Origin: an uncultured Prevotellaceae bacterium
GTDB lineage: Bacteria; Bacteroidota; Bacteroidia; Bacteroidales; Bacteroidaceae
Assembly: GCA_902801375.1 (NCBI GenBank)
Contig: CADCIB010000023.1
Location: 1 to 42,031, forward strand
Direction of reading: 5' to 3'
DNA: 42,031 bases
Positions 35,084 through 42,031 of the stretch are shown piece by piece. The notes beneath the pieces were generated by a model. The model did not search any database. It saw only the letters and a program-made list of their open reading frames with translations, and was not told the origin of the DNA. How positions within the stretch are numbered: the first letter of the stretch is position 1; the number at the start of each line of letters is the position of its first letter. The position numbers and the translations under genes were made by a program.

Positions 35084-35114
35084 CAAAGGTAGTAAATAAA
35101 TAACAATTGACAAT
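35084..35114 (-). promoter_or_regulatory. promoter of kdsB
   Basis: Minus strand: ATTG (35114-35111), a 19-bp spacer, TACCTTTG (35091-35084). The start codon is at 35078-35076, so transcription and translation would begin at almost the same base. Confidence 0.6.
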
Positions 35115-35152
35115 CATCAATAGGCACTTTTCTGATATTTTGCAAGTTTTTT

Positions 35153-35168
35153 ACGTAAACGTTTGCGT
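35153..35168. promoter_or_regulatory. LacI/PurR-type operator
   Basis: ACGTAAACGTTTGCGT is a near-perfect palindrome around a central CG. It is very close to the PurR-type consensus ACGCAAACGTTTNCNT. It covers the TTTG box (35162-35165) of the regulator's own promoter. Confidence 0.65.
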
Positions 35169-35193
35169 ATTTCAAATCTTTTTTTTATCTTTG
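35162..35193 (+). promoter_or_regulatory. promoter of the LacI-family regulator gene
   Basis: TTTG (35162-35165), a 20-bp spacer, TATCTTTG (35186-35193). The ATG at 35209 gives a leader of about 10 nt. The upstream box lies inside the operator, which points to negative autoregulation. Confidence 0.7.
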
Positions 35194-35208
35194 CCACAAA
35201 AATAGCTT

Positions 35209-36234
35209 ATGAAACCACGCAGAATATCGCTGAAAGACCTGGCCGAACAGTTGGGTGTCAGCATCGCCACCGTCTCGAGAGCTTTGCGCAACTCGCATGA
35301 AGTGGGCGACGAAATGAAGCGTCGTGTGCAGAAGCTGGCCAAGGAGCTGAACTATCGTCCGAACCCCTTTGCCCGTAGTCTGCGGCGCGAGATTCCGCGT
35401 GTGATTGGAGTGGTGGTGCCCGACCTGGTGACCCACTACTATGCCGGCGTGCTCAATGGAATAGAGGAACGCGCGCGCGAAGAGGGCTATTCCGTGATCA
35501 GCAGCAATTCGCACGAGAGCCATGAGAAGGAAGAGGTGGCCATCGACAACTTCATCGACCTCCACGTGGCGGGCATCATTGCATGCCTGGCGCAAGACAC
35601 GACGCAATACGACCATTTCAAGGCGATTCACGACATGGGCATCCCCTTGGTGTTCTTCGCCCGTACCTGTCTGCCAGAGCTCTTCTCATGCGTCACGGGC
35701 AATGGCGACATAGCCGCTCAGGAAGCCACAGAACACCTGATAGCCAACGGTCGCCGCCGCATAGCCTTTGTAGGAGGGCCCAACCATCTGGACATGGTGC
35801 GCCGCCGCAAGCATGGCTATCTGGAGGCACTGCGCGAGCACCGCATACCCATCGACCGCGAAATCGTGGCCTGCGGACCCATCAACAAGGAGGAGATGCA
35901 ACAGGCCACAGAGCGCATGCTGCAGCTGCCGAATCGGCCGGATGCCATCATCGCCTTCAACGACATTGCCACCTACGCGGCCTTCCAGACCATCAAGCGC
36001 ATGGGGTTGCGCATCCCTGACGATGTGGCTCTGGTGGGCTTCACCGATACGGACACCTGCGAGTATGTCAACCCACGCATCTCCACCATCGAGGACCAGG
36101 CCAACCTGCAAGGACGGAAAGCCTGCGAGATGCTGATCAAGCACATCAACGGCGACACGAAGATACGCAAGGAGGTGGTGCCGATGGTGCTGAAGATTCG
36201 TGAGAGCAGTGGCGAAGTGAAAAGCGAGAAGTAA
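35209..36234 (+). CDS. LacI-family transcriptional regulator
   Basis: 341 aa. N-terminal HTH ('ISLKDLAEQLGVSIATVSRALRNSHEVGDEMKRRV', about 5-40), hinge helix 'NYRPNPFARSLRR', then a periplasmic-binding-protein-like effector domain ('IGVVVPDLVTHYYAGVLNGIEERA', 'GFTDTDTCEYVNPRISTIEDQ'). The effector is probably a sugar or nucleotide base; no adjacent catabolic operon shows which. A consensus promoter with a PurR-like operator lies directly upstream, and kdsB is divergent. The DUF6565 lipoprotein gene follows after 26 bp. Confidence 0.94.
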   Translation: MKPRRISLKDLAEQLGVSIATVSRALRNSHEVGDEMKRRVQKLAKELNYRPNPFARSLRREIPRVIGVVVPDLVTHYYAGVLNGIEERAREEGYSVISSNSHESHEKEEVAIDNFIDLHVAGIIACLAQDTTQYDHFKAIHDMGIPLVFFARTCLPELFSCVTGNGDIAAQEATEHLIANGRRRIAFVGGPNHLDMVRRRKHGYLEALREHRIPIDREIVACGPINKEEMQQATERMLQLPNRPDAIIAFNDIATYAAFQTIKRMGLRIPDDVALVGFTDTDTCEYVNPRISTIEDQANLQGRKACEMLIKHINGDTKIRKEVVPMVLKIRESSGEVKSEK

Positions 36235-36260
36235 GTATTAAAACAATGATAAGATAGCGT

Positions 36261-36641
36261 ATGAAGAAAATGTTTGCCGCCATCGCCGTGATGGCAATTC
36301 TGACCACGGGGCTGCTCAGCTCGTGTGCCACCAAGGAGCATGCCATCAACCGTTTGGAGAAGTTCTCGTATGAGCTTCGCGACCATAGCGCCTACTATAC
36401 GATGGATGAATGGAAACAAGCAGCCGAGAAGTTTGTCGACATCCGCAAGGACATCAAGAAGCACGAGTTTGAGTATACTGCCGAGCAGAAAAAGAAGATT
36501 GGTGTGCTCGAAGGCAAGTGTGCCGGCTACATGGCCAAGGGCGCGAAGGAAGGTTTCTTCGACAAGCTCAAGGGCATCGGCAACGAGATCAACGGCATCT
36601 TGCAGGGCATTCTCAATGCCGTGACCGATTTCGTGGAGTAA
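36261..36641 (+). CDS. DUF6565-like lipoprotein
   Basis: 126 aa. Signal peptide with lipobox LLSSC (Cys about residue 22). The mature part is helical and charged ('EKFSYELRDHSAYYTMDEWKQAAEKFVDIRKDIKKHEFEYT'), with a glycine-rich amphipathic end ('FFDKLKGIGNEINGILQGILNAV'). It matches the Bacteroidetes DUF6565 pattern. The function is unknown. It is close behind the LacI-type regulator and possibly read through from it. Confidence 0.75.
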   Translation: MKKMFAAIAVMAILTTGLLSSCATKEHAINRLEKFSYELRDHSAYYTMDEWKQAAEKFVDIRKDIKKHEFEYTAEQKKKIGVLEGKCAGYMAKGAKEGFFDKLKGIGNEINGILQGILNAVTDFVE

Positions 36642-36711
36642 TTTTGTTTCTTAGAACGCAAGTCCTACTCCGAATCGTCGCTGCTATAGTCATCATAAAT
36701 ATAAAGAGTAG

Positions 36712-36793
36712 CTCCTGTAGGAGGAGGGGGACAAAACCGCCGGCGGGACGAGAAACTGTCACAAATAATGGGGTGTTTTCAAAACACCCCATT
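36712..36793. repeat. CTCCTGTAGGAGG-type intergenic repeat and a perfect inverted repeat
   Basis: CTCCTGTAGGAGG at 36712-36724 followed by AGGGGGA is the same element that is arrayed at 41207-41440. At 36767-36793 a perfect inverted repeat, AATGGGGTGTTTT with AAAACACCCCATT around one base, could end transcription of the lipoprotein gene or of the opposing metal operon, although neither side has a long T-run. Confidence 0.7.
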
Positions 36794-36880
36794 TCGACCC
36801 GCTCAGTCGGATTTGTAATCATGAGCGGTAGAAAGATTGCAAATACGTGTCTTAACAGATTTTTTGCGTTCCATCGCAGA

Positions 36881-37333
36881 TTATTGCTTCTTGCAGCAAT
36901 CGCCCTCTGCCTTCTTGCATCCTTCAGCTTTTTGGCAGCCTTCAGCTTTTTGGCAGCCTTCAGCTTTTTGGCATCCTTCTGCCTTTTGGCATCCTTCTGC
37001 TTTCTTGCATCCCTCTGCTTTCTTGCAGCAATTGCCTTCAGCCTTGTGGCATTCCTTGGCGGGAGTGGCCTCATAGCCAATCTTCGAGAAAGCCTTCATG
37101 ATGTTCTCAGCGGAGTTCTTGTCAGCATCGTAGGTGATGGTGACCGTTTGGTTCTCAACACTCGTTTCGATTTTCTTGATGCCCTTCTCGAAGCGGATGT
37201 TATCCTTGATCTTGTTCTCGCAGTTCTCGCAGTGCATCTGCGGATTGGTGGTGACTACGAGTGTCTTGATGTCCTTCGCGTTTACGGACAGAGCCATGAG
37301 CAAAGTCATGGCGATGAATGCTAATTTCTTCAT
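36881..37333 (-). CDS. exported heavy-metal-associated (HMA) protein with Cys-rich repeat tail
   Basis: 150 aa. A signal peptide (1-19, ending in Ala-Lys) is followed by an HMA ferredoxin-like domain (about 22-90) with the metal-binding motif MHCENCENK. The last 55 residues are built from KAEGC hexads (KKAEGC, QKAEGC), with CC pairs at both ends. They contain 11 cysteines, resembling a metallothionein tail. It would bind copper or another soft metal in the periplasm or at the cell surface; metal identity is inferred. The four QKAEGC units are encoded by near-identical 18-bp repeats. It lies 49 bp downstream of the TonB receptor on the same strand, in the order receptor then HMA seen in Bacteroidetes metal-uptake pairs. 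Confidence 0.85.
   Translation of the reverse strand: MKKLAFIAMTLLMALSVNAKDIKTLVVTTNPQMHCENCENKIKDNIRFEKGIKKIETSVENQTVTITYDADKNSAENIMKAFSKIGYEATPAKECHKAEGNCCKKAEGCKKAEGCQKAEGCQKAEGCQKAEGCQKAEGCKKAEGDCCKKQ
36895..37035 (-). repeat. 18-bp in-frame repeats coding the KAEGC tail
   Basis: About seven 18-bp units encode (K/Q)KAEGC. The central three (caa aaa gct gaa gg. tgc) are almost identical, which favours slippage and length change without a frameshift. Confidence 0.85.
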
Positions 37334-37382
37334 TTTTTCGTTATGTTTATTTGATGATTCATATTATTGGAATGGCTGATGG

Positions 37383-39587
37383 TTAGAAGCGTTCCAGATG
37401 GAAGCGAACACCCACATAGAACATTGCACCCTCTACGGGACCATAGACGAGTGTGGGGTCGAAGTGTCCGCTCCAGGGGTGCTGCGCGTGCACGATGGGG
37501 TTATTCTGCTTGAAGCCCGTCAGGTTCTCGCCGCCTGCATAGACGGAGAAGTGGCGGAACCAGCGCGTCAGTTGCACGTTCAGCTGCTCGTAGCCTTTGA
37601 ATGTCTCGCTCCACGACGGCTCTCCATTTATAGAATAAGGTGTTGGCATGCGTCCGCCGCCGTTCAGCTGGAGCGTAGCGTCGAACTGCCAAAGGCCGAG
37701 CGGCGTCTTGTAGGAAGCAGCGAGCAGCGCTTTGTACTTGCTCTGCAGGGGCTTGTCTTGCAGCTTCCCGCCGTAGGTGGAGCGTGCGATGTTGCGACGA
37801 TAAGCTGCCGTCAGCTCCAGTCCGCTCACGATGGGATAGGAAAGGTCCACCTGGAAACAGTGGTTGCGGTTCTTGCCGTGCGACTCGACGAGATAGATAT
37901 GGTCGGCGTCTGTGTCGTAGTCGGCCACCAGCTGGCTGGTGAAATGCGTGTAATAATACTCTGCATTCAACAGCATTGTCCGTCCGAAAAGCGGGATGTT
38001 CAGTTGCAGGCTCATGCCGCTGTTCCACGCTTCTTCAAGGAATACGTCGGGGAAGCAGTTCGACATCACCACGAACTCGGGTGTCAAACCGATGTTGCGG
38101 CCCTCGTAGGCATACAGGAGGTTGCGCCCGCTGCCCAGGAGGAAGCTGTTCTCTGCCAGCGGATTGACGAAGCGATGCCCTTTTCCGATGGAGGCACGCA
38201 GCGTCAGCACATCGTTGGGCGCATATTTCAGGTGGGCGCGTGGCGTAAGGAACGTGCCCCGGCTCATGTGGTCAATCTGCGTATGGTCGGCACGCAGTCC
38301 TGCCATTAGGATGAATTTGTCGTCGAGGTTGAACGTGTACTGCGCATAGGCTCCTGGCGTATGCTCGTTGGTCGTCTGCTTGTAGGAGCCGCCCGCCAGC
38401 ATGTCTTTGTGGTCAGACCATAGGTTGATGTTGCTGTGGCGCTCCCATTCGTCGAAATAGGAATGTTGATAGCTGAGGCCTGCCGAGAGGTTGTGTTGAG
38501 GCGTGAAATCGGTCTCGAAAAGCAGCTGCGCATAGAAATCGCGCTGAATGACGTCGTAGTGTTTCCACCCATAGAGCGACTCCATCTGCTGGAACGTGCC
38601 GTTCAGGATCAGCGCGATGTTGCTGTTGTGGGCGTAGTCGAAGATGTAGGCGTTTTTCGAGAAAGCCTCATAGCGATGCGTGTCGAGCGAGATGCCGTAG
38701 CGTGGAGCGACAGTCGACGAGAGCGCATCTGGGAGAAAACTCCCTGAAATGTGGGCTTCTCCCTCGTGGCCTATCTGCCCGCTGTTGCGCCCTTCCTTGA
38801 GGGCGCGGAAGGCCGACTGGTGGATGAATCTGTCAGAGAAGTATGCCCAGCGGAGCAAGGCGTTCCACTGCTGGATGTCGGGCGCGTCGGCAAACGAGTC
38901 GTGGTTGTGGTCGGTCTGGTGGTATCTGTCCTCATGGTGGAGCATCATCCCCATGCTCCAGCCGTTCACCTCGTTGCGCTGGCGGATGTCGGCAGTGCGT
39001 GGCGTGAGGTGGAACGACGCATCGGCATTGGCCTCGAATTTCGCCATCGAGCTGCCGTAGACGTTGGCGTTGAACTGGTCTTTCAGCTGCGGCTTCAGGT
39101 ATTCGATGTTGATCTGCCCCGTGATGCTTTCGTGTCCGTTTTTCACTGATGCGGCACCTTTCGACACCTGGATGCTCTGCATCCAAGGCCCTGGCACGTA
39201 GCCCAGCGCATAGGGTAGGGCGGCGCAGCGGAAGTTAGGGATATTCTCAGTCATCATCTGCACGTAGGTACCACTCAGTCCGAGCAACTTTATCTGGCGG
39301 GCACCCGTTGCGGCATCGCTGTAGTTGACGTCTACCGATGGGTTGGTCGTGAAGCTCTCGCCCAGGTTGCAGCAGGCTGCTTTGGTGAACTCACGGTCGG
39401 TGAGCGTCACGGCATTCGCCACGCCGCGGCTCTTCACGCTGCCCGGACGGCGTGCCGACACCTGTACCTCGTCGAGCTGACGGTCTTTGTAGATGCTGTC
39501 GCCATCGTTCTGCGCTGCAGCGGGCTGAAGGATATGGCAAGCCAGCAGCAGGGCGATGCGTGCGTTCATCTTCAATGACAGATTCAT
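37383..39587 (-). CDS. TonB-dependent outer-membrane receptor, probable metal uptake
   Basis: 734 aa. Signal peptide (about 1-25), a TonB-box-like 'LDEVQVSA', a plug domain ('GESFTTNPSVDVNYSDAATGARQIKLLGLSGTYVQMMTENIPNFR', 'VSKGAASVKNGHESITGQINIEY') and a 22-strand-type barrel ending in an aromatic residue (Phe). It has no N-terminal carboxypeptidase-like domain, unlike SusC proteins. The plug sequence belongs to the group found beside HMA proteins, so copper or a related metal is the likeliest cargo; this is inferred from context. Two cysteines (AACC, near residue 71) and one in 'FRCAA' lie in the plug. The LRR gene is 20 bp upstream and the HMA gene 49 bp downstream. Confidence 0.9.
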   Translation of the reverse strand: MNLSLKMNARIALLLACHILQPAAAQNDGDSIYKDRQLDEVQVSARRPGSVKSRGVANAVTLTDREFTKAACCNLGESFTTNPSVDVNYSDAATGARQIKLLGLSGTYVQMMTENIPNFRCAALPYALGYVPGPWMQSIQVSKGAASVKNGHESITGQINIEYLKPQLKDQFNANVYGSSMAKFEANADASFHLTPRTADIRQRNEVNGWSMGMMLHHEDRYHQTDHNHDSFADAPDIQQWNALLRWAYFSDRFIHQSAFRALKEGRNSGQIGHEGEAHISGSFLPDALSSTVAPRYGISLDTHRYEAFSKNAYIFDYAHNSNIALILNGTFQQMESLYGWKHYDVIQRDFYAQLLFETDFTPQHNLSAGLSYQHSYFDEWERHSNINLWSDHKDMLAGGSYKQTTNEHTPGAYAQYTFNLDDKFILMAGLRADHTQIDHMSRGTFLTPRAHLKYAPNDVLTLRASIGKGHRFVNPLAENSFLLGSGRNLLYAYEGRNIGLTPEFVVMSNCFPDVFLEEAWNSGMSLQLNIPLFGRTMLLNAEYYYTHFTSQLVADYDTDADHIYLVESHGKNRNHCFQVDLSYPIVSGLELTAAYRRNIARSTYGGKLQDKPLQSKYKALLAASYKTPLGLWQFDATLQLNGGGRMPTPYSINGEPSWSETFKGYEQLNVQLTRWFRHFSVYAGGENLTGFKQNNPIVHAQHPWSGHFDPTLVYGPVEGAMFYVGVRFHLERF

Positions 39588-39607
39588 GGCATTGCGATCG
39601 TTGCGAA

Positions 39608-40870
39608 CTATAGGGTGATGTTGCGGAACTTCGCCCAGTTGCTCTTCGGGTCAGACTGATAGGAGATGATGTTCGGCACGACGAGCGTCCCTTCTTTCTG
39701 GAAGCGCTTGCTGAACGAGTCCTTCTTGATCTTCGCAGGCGTGCCAGCCTTCATCACCACGGTCTCCAGGCTGTTGCAGTGGTTGAAGGCACCGCCACCG
39801 ATTTCCTTCACGCTGACGGGTATCTCGATGCGTGTGAGCGACGAACAGCCGTAGAACGCGTCGGAGCCGATTTCCTTGATCGACAGCGGCAGACGAATGT
39901 TGGCCAGGCTGCTGCAGTTGCGGAAGAGCTTCGAGGGGATTTCCTTGATGCTCGGCAGGTTGATGATGCGCAGGTTGGAACAGTCCTCGAAGGCGCTCGA
40001 ACCGATTTCCTTGATGGAATTGGGCAGCTTCAGCGAGTCGAGGCTGGCGCACCCTCTGAAGGCGTCGTGGGCAATGCTCTTGATGCTGGCGGGAATGGTG
40101 ACGTCTACCAGGCTGGTGCATCCCTCGAGAATGCTGTTGGCAATGTTGTCCATGCTCGTGGTGAAGGCAAACGAGCGCAGGCTCGTGCAGTTTTTGAAGG
40201 CTACCCATCCGATGGCTTTCACACCGCCGGGAATCTGAATCTCCTCGAGCGACGAGCAGTCTTGGAAGGCGCTGTAGCCGATTTTCTCGAGCGAACGGGG
40301 CAGGTTGACATGCTTCAGGCTTGCGCATCCCAGGAACGTGTTGTAGTCGATGGACTTCACGGAGGCGGGAATCGTGATCTCTTCCAGGGCGGTGCAGCGC
40401 TTGAAAGCGCCGTGACCGATTTCCTTGATGCCGTCGTGGAGCTCCACAACCTTCAGCGAAGAGCACTCGAAGAACGTGCCGCTGGCTATTTCCTTCACCG
40501 ACGAGGGGATGCTGATGGCCTCCAGCGCCGTGCATTTCTCGAAGGCTCCTGAGCCGATCTTCGTCACCGTTGTGGGAATGCTGACCGACAAGAGGGTGGG
40601 GCAGTTCTTGAAGGCATCGGCGGCGATTTCCTCCACATAGTAGACGATGCTGTCGTTCTCGAACTTCTCAGGGATGACGATGTCGCCCGTGTAGAGGTTG
40701 GTGCCGGCTATCACTTTCGCCTTCTGGTTCTTTGCGTCGAGCTGGTAGTGGATGCCGTCTACAAACACCTTCTCCGCTTTCTTCAGCAGCGGAATGCCGT
40801 TGGTGGCGTGGATGGACAAAGCGAAGATTGCCATCATTGCCAAGAGGGTAACTTTTCTTATTTTCATCAT
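39608..40870 (-). CDS. BspA-like leucine-rich repeat (LRR_5) surface protein
   Basis: 420 aa. A signal peptide (1-22) is followed by 13 repeats of about 23 residues, each of the form AF..C.SL..I.IP.S.K.IG (about 85-385), and a short 'LVVPNIISYQ...W.KFRNITL' end. BspA-family proteins in Prevotella and Tannerella mediate binding to host proteins or other bacteria. No T9SS C-terminal sorting domain is seen, so the location may be periplasmic or the surface. Two ATG codons are adjacent (40870, 40867). It is the first gene of the LRR-receptor-HMA group, preceded by a leader of about 200 nt. Confidence 0.88.
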   Translation of the reverse strand: MMKIRKVTLLAMMAIFALSIHATNGIPLLKKAEKVFVDGIHYQLDAKNQKAKVIAGTNLYTGDIVIPEKFENDSIVYYVEEIAADAFKNCPTLLSVSIPTTVTKIGSGAFEKCTALEAISIPSSVKEIASGTFFECSSLKVVELHDGIKEIGHGAFKRCTALEEITIPASVKSIDYNTFLGCASLKHVNLPRSLEKIGYSAFQDCSSLEEIQIPGGVKAIGWVAFKNCTSLRSFAFTTSMDNIANSILEGCTSLVDVTIPASIKSIAHDAFRGCASLDSLKLPNSIKEIGSSAFEDCSNLRIINLPSIKEIPSKLFRNCSSLANIRLPLSIKEIGSDAFYGCSSLTRIEIPVSVKEIGGGAFNHCNSLETVVMKAGTPAKIKKDSFSKRFQKEGTLVVPNIISYQSDPKSNWAKFRNITL

Positions 40871-40882
40871 ATTATTGTTTTT

Positions 40883-40928
40883 TCAAGGACTTTATTTTAA
40901 TTCAAGGACTATATTTAGCTCAAGGACT
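40883..40928. repeat. TCAAGGACTTTA direct repeats in the LRR gene leader
   Basis: TCAAGGAC occurs at 40883, 40902 and 40920, spaced 19 and 18 bp, just upstream of the LRR gene ATG. On the mRNA strand the unit reads AGTCCTTGA. Confidence 0.75.
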
Positions 40929-40958
40929 TTGCCACCGATGTCATGTGAGCGCGCCAAC

Positions 40959-41066
40959 TCACACTGACGGGGTGCCATCGGGCGGTATTTTCGGCCTCAG
41001 CAGACATCCGCGAGGGCGCCATCTCACTTCAGCGGCTGCAGCGCGAAACTTACCTTTCCTTAGCAT
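40959..41066 (-). CDS. possible 35-aa leader peptide
   Basis: ATG at 41066 opens a 35-codon frame (MLRKGKFRAAAAEVRWRPRG...) beginning about 7 nt after the predicted start of the LRR transcript. It is very Arg-rich (including RWRPRG) and stops about 90 nt before the LRR start. The sequence is not recognised, and it may be a chance frame in GC-rich leader sequence. Confidence 0.25.
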   Translation of the reverse strand: MLRKGKFRAAAAEVRWRPRGCLLRPKIPPDGTPSV

Positions 41067-41079
41067 TGTTTTGCTGATG

Positions 41080-41111
41080 CAAAGGTACAAAAAATTCTCG
41101 AGGTATGCAAG
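41080..41111 (-). promoter_or_regulatory. promoter of the LRR-receptor-HMA operon
   Basis: Minus strand: CTTG (41111-41108), a 20-bp spacer, TACCTTTG (41087-41080). The leader to 40870 would be about 200 nt, unusually long for this window. Confidence 0.6.
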
Positions 41112-41206
41112 AAATGAAGAAAAAAAGAAATAAAAAGGCAATAACATAGAAGTTAACCCGAAAGGTTCGCTGGTGTATGCTCAGCCCATTCCCTTCCTTC
41201 GTGACC

Positions 41207-41440
41207 TCCCCTCACCCCTCCTGTAGGAGGGGGATAGTTTGTTGTGCCGCTCCTGTAGGAGGGGGATTAGCTTTGTGCCGCTCCTGTAGGAGGGGGATTA
41301 GCTTGTTGTGCCGCTTCTGTAGGAGGGGGATTAGTTTGTTGTGCCGCTCCTGTAGGAGGAGGATTAGCTTGTTGTGCCGCTCCTGTGTAGGAGGTGGTTT
41401 CGTCGTCCCCCCTCCTACAGGAGGGGTCGGGGGAGGTCAA
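41207..41440. repeat. array of CTCCTGTAGGAGGGGGATTAG units
   Basis: TCCTGTAGGAG-like units start at 41219, 41251, 41282, 41315, 41348 and 41381, spaced 31-33 bp and joined by GCTTGTTGTGCCG. An inverted copy (CCTCCTACAGGAGGGG) at 41410-41425 closes the array. Each unit has a CTCCT/AGGAG stem. A single copy of the same element is at 36712. Confidence 0.88.
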
Positions 41441-41501
41441 CCAGCGAGGGTGCAGAGTAGTTAAGGGTTGAGAATCATTTAGTGGTGAGCGGCGTGTGAG
41501 C

Positions 41502-41541
41502 GTGTGGGAGGCGGTGTGGGAGGCGGTGTGGGAGGCGGTGT
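41502..41541. repeat. 12-bp tandem repeat
   Basis: Three exact copies of GTGTGGGAGGCG (41502-41537) and a partial fourth. GGAGATGRT-type motifs continue irregularly to about 41660. Confidence 0.85.
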
Positions 41542-42004
41542 TAGCGTGTGTGAGAGATGATGTGAGAGCGGGTTTTAGCGTGTCGGAGATGATCTGCGAG
41601 GGCGCTGGAGATGGTCTCTGTGCGCGTCGGAGATGGTTTCTCACACGGAGGAAATGTTTTCTCACGCAGAGGCGCAGCGTGCGCAGAGTTTTTCGCAGAG
41701 CATTCTTTCTATGCTCCCTCCCTACGGAGGGTTGGGTTAGGCCGGTGTGTCAGTAAGTTAAAGAGCGAAGAAGCGAGCGGAGAGCAAAAGTTTGCTTGTG
41801 CTATCCCGAGCGCCGAAGCTTTTCGAGCGGAGCTCAAAGAGCGATTGCCTTTGGGGCGGTTGTATGTTGTGCTTCAAGCTATCTAAGCTCCCTCCCCTCT
41901 GGGAGGGCGGTGGGAGAGGTCTCCCCCAAATACACCGCAAGGGAAGTGCAAGGCGAATGCAGAGCCGAGCTCGCTCGAGCTATGCTGAGCCGCAGCCTTC
42001 ACTC

Positions 42005-42026
42005 GCAGTGCATCTCAATGCACTGC
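42005..42026. repeat. 9-bp perfect inverted repeat at window edge
   Basis: GCAGTGCAT (42005-42013) pairs with ATGCACTGC (42018-42026) across a 4-nt loop. No T-run follows within the window. Confidence 0.7.
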
Positions 42027-42031
42027 AAAGG

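Larger units (their letters stand above)
40871..42031. other. 1.16-kb intergenic/leader region rich in repeats, no convincing conserved gene
   Basis: It contains three TCAAGGAC repeats (40883, 40902, 40920), a leader ORF (40959-41066, minus), the LRR promoter (41080-41111), and a 31-33-bp repeat array (41207-41440). It also holds a 12-bp tandem (41502-41541), further CTCCC...GGGAGG hairpin elements near 41708 and 41884, and a 9-bp inverted repeat at 42005-42026. Open frames of 60-130 codons here (for example 41267-41665, minus) are made of repeats and low-complexity sequence. Confidence 0.75.

Noticed and set aside
36613-37080. 155-codon minus-strand frame rich in Lys/Ala/Arg
   Set aside because: It is an alternative frame over the HMA protein's repeat tail. 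The other frame has a signal peptide and HMA domain.
39651-40535. 294-codon minus-strand frame and a 257-codon plus-strand frame
   Set aside because: Both are shadows of the LRR gene; their apparent repeats come from the 23-residue LRR period.
41207-41440. CRISPR array at the right end
   Set aside because: The intervals between the palindromes are themselves conserved and only about 20 bp, so there are no spacers.
41267-41665. 132-codon minus-strand frame with PPPTGAAQQ repeats
   Set aside because: It simply translates the intergenic repeat array, and it is not conserved protein-like sequence.

Overview
The window looks like chromosome from a Bacteroidota bacterium, most likely Prevotella or a close relative. 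The gene content fits: a Bat (Bacteroides aerotolerance) operon, the type IX secretion protein PorQ, a BspA-type leucine-rich repeat protein, a short Bacteroidetes TonB, a TonB-dependent receptor, bS16 with a long tail, and an FNR/GltD fusion. Promoters have the Bacteroidetes form (TTTG-like box, 19-22 bp, TAnnTTTG) and Shine-Dalgarno sequences are mostly absent. I saw no rRNA, tRNA, insertion sequence or CRISPR array. The genus is an inference.

Layout. 1-4312 is a visibly AT-rich accessory block: the 3' end of an AbiEii-like nucleotidyltransferase toxin gene and two adjacent DUF262 (GmrSD/ParB-like) genes, one with an HNH/DUF1524 C-terminus and one without. This is the best candidate for a defence module. 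4374-10735 (minus strand) holds a PD40 lipoprotein/exported protein, a nucleoside phosphorylase and mnmE in one operon, then the FNR-GltD fusion and a DUF486 membrane protein. 11051-15094 is ftsY, rimO and a large double-HU protein with a membrane anchor and LysM-like end, closed by a strong terminator. 15252-23741 is the moxR/DUF58/Bat operon, in which BatD and BatE are fused into one polypeptide. It is followed by a PAP2 phosphatase and queA.

25630-31850 holds porQ (minus), a tonB gene with an apparent TTG start, a polyprenyl synthase and tatD, then a lipoprotein and pepD (minus). Next come a tiny membrane protein, an OmpH/Skp-like lipoprotein, rpsP with its own promoter and terminator, a metallophosphoesterase, and kdsB (minus) divergent from a LacI-family regulator whose promoter carries a PurR-like operator. 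A DUF6565 lipoprotein follows. 36881-40870 (minus) is a probable metal operon: LRR protein, TonB receptor, and an exported HMA protein with a Cys-rich repeat tail.

The last 1.1 kb has no convincing conserved gene. It contains a long leader with a small ORF, then dense intergenic repeats. Two separate 22-bp-period arrays (16263-16340 and 27501-27575) share a 12-bp core and are the most unusual non-coding signal.
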